From assembly GCA_023416315.1 (NCBI GenBank), contig JAEZIA010000086.1:1-5143 (forward strand): a stretch of 5,143 bases of DNA, given 5' to 3'. Source of the DNA: Actinomycetes bacterium (GTDB lineage: Bacteria; Actinomycetota; Actinomycetes; Mycobacteriales; Mycobacteriaceae). The notes beneath the pieces are model-generated. The model was not told where the DNA came from. It did not search any database and worked only from the letters and a program-made list of their open reading frames with translations. How positions within the stretch are numbered: position 1 is the first letter of the stretch; every line of letters starts with the position of its first letter. The position numbers were made by a program, and so were the translations under genes. Shown piece by piece: positions 1-5,143 of this stretch.

Positions 1-476
1 ATGCCGCGAAAGTACTCACGCAACAGGAAGATCGCGTACGGCGAGCCGAACAGGAACGGCAACACCAACGCCCAGAACGTGTTCCGCAGACCCAGCTCGG
101 CCATCATCAGATACAGCGGCACCACGGTGACGGTGCCCGGCACCATCAGGGTGGCGACGTACAGCCAGAACAACCAATCGCGGCCGGCGAACTCCAGGCG
201 GGCGAACGCATAACCCGCCAGTACCGAAAACGTCAGCTGGGCGAGGGTGATCATCGCCGTCATCAGCGCGGTGACCGCCAGCGCCCGGCCAAATCCGGCG
301 TCACCGAGGTCGGCGTAGTTGGCCAGGGTCGGCGGGTTGGGCAGTGCCAGCGGGGTGCCGGTGGCGAACTGCTCGGCGGAGGTGACCGACGTCAGCAGGC
401 CCAGGCCGAACGGGGCCAGGGTGATCAGCGCACCGGCCAGCAGTCCGAGGTAGATCAGCGCGTTACGTGAGGTCAT
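1..476 (-). CDS. uspB: Sugar ABC transporter permease, MalG type (UspB-like), 3' end cut by window
   Basis: Inner-membrane permease subunit of a carbohydrate importer. In mycobacteria the UspABC system is reported to handle amino sugars. The reverse complement reads from ATG at 476-474 to the left edge, giving 158 complete codons plus two bases. The protein begins MTSRNALIYLGLLAG, with a first membrane segment at about residues 7-30. After a periplasmic stretch containing NPPTLANYADL come hydrophobic segments at about 63-90, 101-124 and 133-152, and it breaks off at FLLREYFRG. In MalG-type permeases that sequence lies just before the cytoplasmic EAA loop, so the ATPase-contact loop and last membrane segments lie outside the window. 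An AGGCGG-like ribosome site sits 7 bases before the ATG, inside uspA. The start overlaps the end of uspA by 14 bases. The family call is firm; the uspB name rests on remembered mycobacterial gene order. Confidence 0.85.
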   Translation of the reverse strand, partial: MTSRNALIYLGLLAGALITLAPFGLGLLTSVTSAEQFATGTPLALPNPPTLANYADLGDAGFGRALAVTALMTAMITLAQLTFSVLAGYAFARLEFAGRDWLFWLYVATLMVPGTVTVVPLYLMMAELGLRNTFWALVLPFLFGSPYAIFLLREYFRG

Positions 477-1344
477 AGCTGATCCGCCTGCGGAAGTAGA
501 GATGCTGGACGATCGTCGCGCCGACCAGGATCACGAACAGCACCAGCGCCATCACCGCCGCACGGCCGATCGCGGCGGCACCGAACGCCTCGGCGTAGAT
601 GCGGTGGGCCACCAGGTCGGTGCGCCCGGCCGGCCCGCCGCCGGTGAGCGCGTACACGGTGTCGAAGACCTGCGCCGCGCTGACGATGCCGGTGACCGAG
701 ACGAAGAACAGCGTCGGGCGCAACATCGGCAGCGTGATGTGCCAGAACCGCTGCCAGCCGGTGGCGCCGTCGAGTCGGGCGGCGGCGTGGATCTGCGGCG
801 GGATCGCCAGGATGCCGGCCAGGAAGAACAGGGTCACGTAGCCGACGTTGGTCCACACCGTCACCGCGGAGACAACGGGCAGCGCCAGCCCCGGATCGGT
901 CAGCCATTCGATGCGCCGGTCCAGCAGCGTGCTCACCGCGCCGTCGGTCGGCGCCAGGATCCAATGCCACAGCACCGCCACCGCCAGTGGCGAGCACACC
1001 CACGGCAGCACGTAGACCGTGCGGAACACGCCGCTTCCGGGCAGCTCGCGAGCCAGCAGCGCGGCCGCCACCAACCCCAGCACGATCTGTGCGGGCACCA
1101 CGATCGCAATGAACAGCAGCGTCACCAGCAGCGAGTTGCCGAAGCTGGCGTCGGTGAGCACCGACCGCCAATTGTTCAGCCCCACATAGCGGATCGGACC
1201 CAGTAGATCCCAGCGGTGCAGACTCAGCCACACCACCACCAGCATGGGCAGCAGCAGGAAGCAGACGACCCCGAACAGGCTGGGTGCGAGCAGCGCGTAC
1301 CCCAGCAGGGTCGAACGCGCACGCCGAGTCGTCACCTTGGCCAT
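463..1344 (-). CDS. uspA: Sugar ABC transporter permease, MalF type (UspA-like)
   Basis: Complete 293-residue permease, partner of the UspB-like protein in a carbohydrate importer. Six hydrophobic segments are visible at about residues 14-41, 71-97, 107-130, 151-178, 209-232 and 262-282. The cytoplasmic EAA-type loop, which docks the ATPase, is at 186-206 (HAAARLDGA, then F200, and LP at 205-206). The motif FDTVYALTGGGP at 227-238 is typical of sugar permeases of this family. The start is ATG at 1344-1342. An in-frame TAA lies 27 bases upstream with no other start codon between, and the ribosome site is weak. The stop TAA at 465-463 lies 14 bases inside uspB. Length fits the family (about 290 residues). 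No ATPase gene is seen here; related mycobacterial systems often share one encoded elsewhere. Substrate specificity (amino sugars) is inferred from the named mycobacterial homologue, not from this sequence. Confidence 0.88.
   Translation of the reverse strand: MAKVTTRRARSTLLGYALLAPSLFGVVCFLLLPMLVVVWLSLHRWDLLGPIRYVGLNNWRSVLTDASFGNSLLVTLLFIAIVVPAQIVLGLVAAALLARELPGSGVFRTVYVLPWVCSPLAVAVLWHWILAPTDGAVSTLLDRRIEWLTDPGLALPVVSAVTVWTNVGYVTLFFLAGILAIPPQIHAAARLDGATGWQRFWHITLPMLRPTLFFVSVTGIVSAAQVFDTVYALTGGGPAGRTDLVAHRIYAEAFGAAAIGRAAVMALVLFVILVGATIVQHLYFRRRISYDLT
484..489 (-). promoter_or_regulatory. Ribosome binding site for uspB inside the end of uspA
   Basis: On the minus strand AGGCGG is followed by 7 bases and then the uspB ATG at 476-474. 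It lies within the last codons of uspA. This supports the chosen uspB start and fits translational coupling of the two permeases. The match to AGGAGG is 5 of 6. Confidence 0.5.
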
Positions 1345-1358
1345 TAAAGCCGGTCGCT

Positions 1359-1368
1359 CGGGCGCCCG
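1359..1368. repeat. 10-base perfect palindrome in the divergent intergenic gap
   Basis: CGGGCGCCCG reads the same on both strands and lies between the uspA start and the -10-like hexamer of tldD. It does not extend symmetrically beyond 10 bases. It could be half of an operator or chance in G+C-rich DNA. No recognised regulator consensus was identified. Confidence 0.3.
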
Positions 1369-1369
1369 T

Positions 1370-1375
1370 TACCGT
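1370..1375 (+). promoter_or_regulatory. Putative -10 element for tldD, leaderless geometry
   Basis: TACCGT fits the mycobacterial TANNNT -10 pattern. Exactly 7 bases (1376-1382) separate it from the tldD GTG at 1383, so transcription would begin at or next to the start codon. No -35 resembling TTGACA is seen about 17 bases upstream, which is common in mycobacteria. There is no Shine-Dalgarno sequence before the GTG. This is inference from motif and spacing only. Confidence 0.5.
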
Positions 1376-1382
1376 GTAGCAC

Positions 1383-2900
1383 GTGAGTCCCCGCCACGTT
1401 GACGCCGACTTTCTGGCCCTGCCGCGCCACGCCCTCGCCGACGCCGCCCTGTCGGCGGCCCGCGCGGCCGGCGCCAGTCATGCCGACCTGCGCATCCACG
1501 CGGTCACCACCGAGGTGGTGCAGCTGCGCGACGGCGAGCTGCAAAGCGCCGTGACCGACCGGGAGATCGGTCTGGCGGTGCGGGTGATCGTCGACGGCAC
1601 CTGGGGGTTCGCCTCGCACGCCGAGTTGGCACCCGAGGTCGCCGCCGACACCGCCCGCCGCGCGGTGGAGGTGGCCACCACCCTGGCGGCGCTGAACGCC
1701 GAGCGCATCGAACTTGCCGCCGAGCCCGTCTACTCCGACGTGACCTGGGTGTCGAACTACGCCATCGACCCGTTCACCGTGCCGACCGCCGACAAGATCG
1801 CGCTGCTGGGGGAGTACTCCGGGCGGCTGCTGGCGTCCGACGGGGTCGACCACGTCTCGGCGATGGTGATGACCGTCAAGGAGCAGACGTTCTACGCCGA
1901 CACGTTCGGCTCGTCGATCACCCAGCAGCGGGTGCGGCTGCAGCCGCAGCTGGACGCGGTGGCCGTCGACGCCGCGGCGGGCAGCTTCGAGTCGATGCGC
2001 ACGCTGGCACCGCCGACCGCCCGCGGCTGGGAGGCCGTCGCCGGTGACGAGGTCTGGGACTGGACCGGCGAGCTCGCCGAACTGCCCGGCCTGCTGGCGG
2101 AGAAGACCAAGGCGCCGTCCGTCGTGGCGGGCCCCACCGATCTGGTGATCGACCCGACCAACCTGTGGCTGACCATCCACGAATCCATCGGGCACGCCAC
2201 CGAATACGACCGTGCCATCGGCTACGAGGCAGCCTACGCGGGCACCTCGTTCGCCACCCCGGACAAGTTGAACACGATGCGCTACGGCTCGCCGGTGATG
2301 ACGGTGACGGCAGATCGCACCGTCGAATACGGCTTGGCGACAATCGGATACGACGACGAGGGCGTCGCCGCCCAGAGCTGGGATCTGGTGCGCGACGGCA
2401 TCTTCGTCGGCTATCAACTGGACCGGGTGTTCGCGCCTCGGCTGGGCCACGCCCGGTCCAATGGCTGCAGCTACGCCGACTCGCCGCACCACGTCCCGAT
2501 CCAGCGGATGGCGAACGTCTCGCTGCAGCCCGGCGCCGAGGACCTGAGCACCGACGACCTGATCGCCCGGGTCGAGAATGGCATCTACATCGTCGGCGAC
2601 AAGTCGTGGTCGATCGACATGCAGCGCTACAACTTCCAGTTCACCGGGCAGCGCTTCTACCGGATTCGTGACGGTCGCCTGGACGGCCAGTTGCGGGACG
2701 TCGCGTATCAGGCCACCACCACCGACTTCTGGAATTCGATGGAAGCCGTTGGCGGGCCGTCGACCTGGCGTCTCGGCGGGGCGTTCAACTGCGGTAAGGC
2801 GCAGCCGGGTCAGGTGGCCGCGGTCAGCCACGGCTGCCCGTCGGCATTGTTCCGCGGTGTCAACGTGCTCAACACACGTGAGGAGGCGGCGCACGCATGA
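1383..2900 (+). CDS. tldD: TldD family metalloprotease, catalytic subunit
   Basis: Catalytic half of the TldD/TldE cytoplasmic metallopeptidase. In E. coli the complex degrades unstructured peptides, matures microcin B17 and clears the CcdA antitoxin; the natural substrate in mycobacteria is not known to me. The protein has 505 residues against about 480 in E. coli. The N-terminal domain is roughly residues 15-200. The metal motif HESIGH is at 266-271 (H266, E267, H271), followed by E274. Downstream are family signatures: GYDDEGVAAQSW at 322-333, VPIQRMANVSLQPG at 371-384, and FNCGK at 468-472, whose C470 is the likely third metal ligand. C485 in HGCP is an extra cysteine nearby. The GTG start at 1383 is the first possible one, because an in-frame TAG lies two codons upstream. 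The stop TGA overlaps the tldE ATG as ATGA. There is no signal peptide or membrane segment. It is the first gene of a probable three-gene operon. Confidence 0.93.
   Translation: MSPRHVDADFLALPRHALADAALSAARAAGASHADLRIHAVTTEVVQLRDGELQSAVTDREIGLAVRVIVDGTWGFASHAELAPEVAADTARRAVEVATTLAALNAERIELAAEPVYSDVTWVSNYAIDPFTVPTADKIALLGEYSGRLLASDGVDHVSAMVMTVKEQTFYADTFGSSITQQRVRLQPQLDAVAVDAAAGSFESMRTLAPPTARGWEAVAGDEVWDWTGELAELPGLLAEKTKAPSVVAGPTDLVIDPTNLWLTIHESIGHATEYDRAIGYEAAYAGTSFATPDKLNTMRYGSPVMTVTADRTVEYGLATIGYDDEGVAAQSWDLVRDGIFVGYQLDRVFAPRLGHARSNGCSYADSPHHVPIQRMANVSLQPGAEDLSTDDLIARVENGIYIVGDKSWSIDMQRYNFQFTGQRFYRIRDGRLDGQLRDVAYQATTTDFWNSMEAVGGPSTWRLGGAFNCGKAQPGQVAAVSHGCPSALFRGVNVLNTREEAAHA
2881..2886 (+). 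promoter_or_regulatory. Strong ribosome binding site for tldE
   Basis: A perfect AGGAGG lies inside the last codons of tldD, 10 bases before the tldE ATG at 2897. It fixes that start. With the ATGA overlap it suggests that tldE can be translated both by coupling and by fresh initiation. It contrasts with the two other plus-strand genes, which have no clear ribosome site. Confidence 0.7.
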
Positions 2901-4258
2901 TCCCCGCCCAGCAGGTCGTCGAACTGGCGTTGCAGGCCGCCACCGTCGACGAGACCATCGTCATCGTCACCGATCGCGCCGAAGCATCGCTGCGGTGGGC
3001 CGGCAACTCGATGACCACCAACGGCGTCTCGACCACCCGCTCGACCTCGGTGATTTCTATTGTGCGCAAAGGGAATTCGTCGCACACCGGTGCGGTCCGC
3101 AGCAGTGACGTCAACCCGGCCGCGATCGCGGTGCTGGTGGCCGCCGCCGAGCACGCCGCCCACACCGCGCCCGACGCCCGAGACAACGCACCGCTGCTCA
3201 CCGGTAACGGCACCCCCGACGACTGGAACACCCCGGTGCCCGACACCGGAGCCGCGGTGTTCGCCGACGTCGCGGAGTCCTTGACTGGTGGCTTCGGCCG
3301 TACCGACCGGCTCTACGGCTACGCCCACCACGTCGTCGAGACGACGTTCCTGGCGACCTCCACCGGGATCCGGCGGCGGTTCACCCAGCCGACCGGCACC
3401 GTGGAGATCAACGCCAAACGCGACGGCGCCAGCGCGTGGGCGGGGGTCAGCACCCCGTGGTTCGCCGACGTCCCCACCGATGCGCTGCTCGACGACCTGG
3501 CGATGCGGCTGGGCTGGGCGAGCCGAACCATCGAGCTGCCCGCCGGCCGCTACGAAACCCTGATGCCGCCGTCGGCGGTGGCCGACATGATGATCTACCT
3601 CGGCTGGTCGATGGACGGCCGCGGTGCCGAGGAGGGCCGCACGGCGCTGTCGGCGCCCGGCGGCGGAACCCGGGTCGGGGAGAGGCTCACCGATCTGCCG
3701 CTGACGATGTACTCCGACCCGTTCGCGGCGGGCCTGGAGTGCGCGCCGTTCGTCGCGGCAAGCAGTGGCTCCGAGACGATCTCGGTGTTCGACAACGGCC
3801 TCGACATCGGCCGGGTGGACTGGATCCGCGACGGTGTCATCAACGCGCTGGCCTATCCGCGGGCGGCGGCCGAGGAGTTCGGGACCGCACCGGCGGTGCC
3901 TGCCGACAATCTGCTGATGACCGGCGGCAGCGCCGATCTGGCCGACATGGTGGCCGCCACCGAACGCGGTCTGCTGCTGACCACGCTGTGGTACATCCGC
4001 ACGGTGGACCCCACGACCCTGCTGCTGACCGGGCTGACCCGTGACGGTGTCTACCTGATCGAAGACGGCGAGGTCACCGGCGCGGTCAACAACTTCCGGT
4101 TCAACGAGAGCCCGCTGGATCTGCTGCGCCGCGCCACCGAGGCCGGCGTGCCCGAGCAGACGCTGCCCCGCGAGTGGGGCGACTGGGCTACCCGTGCGGT
4201 GATGCCGACCCTGAGAATCCCCGACTTCCACATGTCGTCGGTCAGCCAAGCGCAATAA
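2897..4258 (+). CDS. tldE: TldE/PmbA family protein, non-catalytic partner of TldD
   Basis: Second subunit of the TldD/TldE peptidase (TldE, also called PmbA). The family member shares the TldD fold but lacks the metal site, and is needed to form the working heterodimer. The protein has 453 residues, close to the 450 of E. coli. There is no HExxxH; the equivalent region reads PPSAVADMMIYLGW at 224-237. The C-terminal half has the conserved block ERGLLLTTLWYIR at 356-368, then TGLTRDGVYLIEDGEV at 378-393 and NNFRFNESP at 398-406, which identify the family. The ATG start at 2897 overlaps the tldD stop as ATGA and has AGGAGG 10 bases upstream. The stop TAA is at 4256-4258. The one-after-the-other arrangement should give balanced amounts of the two subunits. 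No signal peptide or membrane segment is present. Identification is firm; the physiological substrate is unknown. Confidence 0.92.
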   Translation: MIPAQQVVELALQAATVDETIVIVTDRAEASLRWAGNSMTTNGVSTTRSTSVISIVRKGNSSHTGAVRSSDVNPAAIAVLVAAAEHAAHTAPDARDNAPLLTGNGTPDDWNTPVPDTGAAVFADVAESLTGGFGRTDRLYGYAHHVVETTFLATSTGIRRRFTQPTGTVEINAKRDGASAWAGVSTPWFADVPTDALLDDLAMRLGWASRTIELPAGRYETLMPPSAVADMMIYLGWSMDGRGAEEGRTALSAPGGGTRVGERLTDLPLTMYSDPFAAGLECAPFVAASSGSETISVFDNGLDIGRVDWIRDGVINALAYPRAAAEEFGTAPAVPADNLLMTGGSADLADMVAATERGLLLTTLWYIRTVDPTTLLLTGLTRDGVYLIEDGEVTGAVNNFRFNESPLDLLRRATEAGVPEQTLPREWGDWATRAVMPTLRIPDFHMSSVSQAQ

Positions 4259-4259
4259 T
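4254..4259 (+). promoter_or_regulatory. Possible -10 element overlapping the tldE stop
   Basis: AATAAT matches TATAAT at 5 of 6 positions and covers the tldE stop codon. It ends 7 bases before the ATG at 4267, the same spacing as the tldD -10-like site. The first T of the mycobacterial TANNNT pattern is replaced by A, which weakens the call. It is a local AT-rich spot in G+C-rich DNA. If active it would give a leaderless internal transcript of the third gene. Confidence 0.28.
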
Positions 4260-4266
4260 CCTCAGA

Positions 4267-5115
4267 ATGAGTGACGATCTCGACACCGTTCTGACCCAGC
4301 TGGTGGTGCAGTCACCGGCCGACCAGCAACGGCTGGTGGGCTTGATCCGCGCCACGTGTGGCGAAACGCTGTCGCTGACATCGTTGCCCGCGCAGACTCC
4401 GGTGCGTGCACCGGAGTCCGACGCCGAGAAGGCGGTCGCGGAGTTCGCCGAGCAGTTCAGCATCGACGTGTCGGTGATCTCCGACCGGCAGCGCGAATCG
4501 CTGACCACCGCGTTGGGGGCGGCGAGTTTCGGGGCCGTCATCCAGATGTTCTTCGCCGATTTCCTGCCGCGGGTGCGCAACGGCCTGGAGGTGCTCGGTC
4601 TGCCGGTGCACTGGGTGCCAGACGAGCCGGTGTGGGATCCGGGCATCGACGCCGCCGACCTGCTGTTCAACCAGCTGCTGCCGGGGGTGGCGAGGCTGCG
4701 ATCGCTGGACCCGGTGACCACGGAGGTGGTGCGGCTGCGCGGGGCGGTCGCGCACAACTGCCGGTTGTGCAAGTCCCTGCGGGAAGCCAACGCCCTGGAC
4801 GCCGGCGGCAGCGAGTCGATGTACGACGATATCGAGCACTACGAGTCCTCGGAGCTGCTGACCGATGCGCACAAGGCGGCGCTGCGCTATGCCGACGCGT
4901 TGATCTGGTCGCCGGCGCGGATCAGTTCGGCGGTGGCTTCTGGTGTGCGGGAACACTTCTCGCACGAGCAGGCCCGCGAGCTCACGTTGGACGTGATGCG
5001 CAACGCGAGCAACAAGATCGCGGTCTCGTTGAAGGCCGACGCGGCACGCGTCGAGGAGGGCACCGAGCGCTACCTCATCGACGAGGACGGTCAGACGGTC
5101 TTCGCGTCGGCCTAG
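4267..5115 (+). CDS. Carboxymuconolactone decarboxylase / AhpD-like CxxC protein
   Basis: Predicted all-helical protein of 282 residues, probably cytoplasmic, of the carboxymuconolactone decarboxylase (CMD)/AhpD-like superfamily; function unassigned. The CMD core spans about residues 135-260. It has E153, then CRLC at 165-168, in AhpD-like spacing (Glu, 11 residues, CxxC). The His expected four residues after the second Cys is R172; H163 lies two residues before the first Cys. After it come helices with ALRYADALIWSP at 205-216 and the NASNKIAVSL segment at 246-255, as in this superfamily. The first 130 residues, including FSIDVSVISDRQRESL, are not recognised and may be a helical dimerisation region. 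I chose ATG at 4267, 8 bases after tldE. The frame stays open upstream to a GTG at 4174, but that start would overlap tldE by 85 bases. No clear ribosome site is present. It is probably co-transcribed with tldD-tldE. Alkylhydroperoxidase activity is possible but not supported, given the changed site. Confidence 0.8.
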   Translation: MSDDLDTVLTQLVVQSPADQQRLVGLIRATCGETLSLTSLPAQTPVRAPESDAEKAVAEFAEQFSIDVSVISDRQRESLTTALGAASFGAVIQMFFADFLPRVRNGLEVLGLPVHWVPDEPVWDPGIDAADLLFNQLLPGVARLRSLDPVTTEVVRLRGAVAHNCRLCKSLREANALDAGGSESMYDDIEHYESSELLTDAHKAALRYADALIWSPARISSAVASGVREHFSHEQARELTLDVMRNASNKIAVSLKADAARVEEGTERYLIDEDGQTVFASA

Positions 5116-5143
5116 ATGATCCGGGCTTGGGCCTCGGAGAGCG
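5112..5143 (-). CDS. Possible C-terminal end of a convergent gene, cut by right edge
   Basis: On the minus strand the last bases read in frame as LSEAQARII followed by TAG at 5114-5112. The codons mostly end in G or C, like real genes here. If correct, its stop and the stop of the CMD-like gene meet in the palindrome CTAG. Only nine residues are visible, so no family can be named. An alternative is a plus-strand gene starting with ATG at 5116, but that ATG has no ribosome site. Low confidence. Confidence 0.3.
   Translation of the reverse strand, partial: LSEAQARII

Noticed and set aside
1..213. 70-codon plus-strand open frame at the left edge
   Set aside because: It is antisense to the MalG-type permease, whose membrane segments and motifs are clear. 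It has no domain or ribosome site of its own.
502..1206. 234-codon plus-strand frame antisense to uspA
   Set aside because: The translation is dominated by Arg, His, Gln and Gly and shows no family signature. The minus strand encodes a complete permease with an EAA loop.
1345..1382. Small peptide precursor gene (RiPP-like) next to tldD/tldE
   Set aside because: I looked because TldD/E can mature peptides, but the 38-base gap is too short and the other gene junctions leave no room. None is visible in the window.
1344..2894. 516-codon open frame antisense to tldD, ending in a TAATG junction with the uspA start
   Set aside because: The translation is rich in Arg, His, Gly, Val and Asp with no recognisable domain, and it mirrors a well-supported TldD gene. 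Long antisense frames are expected opposite GC-rich codons. The TAATG contact with uspA looks like coincidence.
2810..4255. 481-codon open frame antisense to tldE
   Set aside because: Low-complexity Gly/Arg/His/Val-rich translation with no motif. It lies opposite a clear TldE gene and is best explained by codon bias.
4174..4266. Upstream GTG start extending the CMD-like protein by 31 residues
   Set aside because: It would overlap tldE by 85 bases and add a Pro-rich segment that looks like out-of-frame tldE. The ATG at 4267 lies just after the tldE stop and is the natural start.
5115..5143. Rho-independent terminator after the CMD-like gene
   Set aside because: The short GC-rich stretch forms no convincing stem and no T-run follows before the window ends.

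Overview
The window is G+C-rich, with codon third positions strongly biased to G or C and GTG used as a start. Its five recognisable coding regions have the same order and orientation as a locus I know from mycobacteria: uspA/uspB permease genes divergent from a tldD-tldE pair (compare Rv2316/Rv2317 and Rv2315c/Rv2314c of M. tuberculosis). I therefore infer a member of the Mycobacteriaceae. The species cannot be named from this sequence.

Layout. Bases 1-476 (minus) hold the first 158 codons of a MalG-type sugar ABC permease (uspB-like), cut by the left edge. Bases 463-1344 (minus) hold a complete MalF-type permease (uspA-like) that overlaps uspB by 14 bases. A 38-base intergenic gap (1345-1382) separates this transporter operon from a plus-strand operon: tldD (1383-2900), tldE (2897-4258, ATGA overlap) and a carboxymuconolactone decarboxylase/AhpD-like gene (4267-5115, 8 bases after tldE). 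The last 28 bases may carry the tail of a convergent minus-strand gene, with the two stop codons meeting in a CTAG.

How the genes work together. UspA and UspB would form the membrane channel of a carbohydrate importer. Its lipoprotein binding subunit should lie just left of the window, and no ATPase gene is visible here. TldD and TldE are the two halves of a cytoplasmic metallopeptidase. TldD carries the HExxxH motif and TldE lacks it. The third gene encodes an all-helical CxxC protein whose site resembles AhpD but has Arg where the usual His should be. Operon structure suggests it is co-expressed with TldD/E, but the sequence does not reveal a shared substrate.

Regulation. Both the tldD GTG and the ATG of the third gene lack a convincing Shine-Dalgarno sequence. 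Each has a -10-like hexamer ending exactly 7 bases upstream, the geometry expected for leaderless mycobacterial transcripts. No RNA genes, mobile elements, CRISPR arrays or notable repeats were seen. No stretch over 300 bases lacks a gene. The long antisense open frames are side effects of GC-rich coding and were left out.
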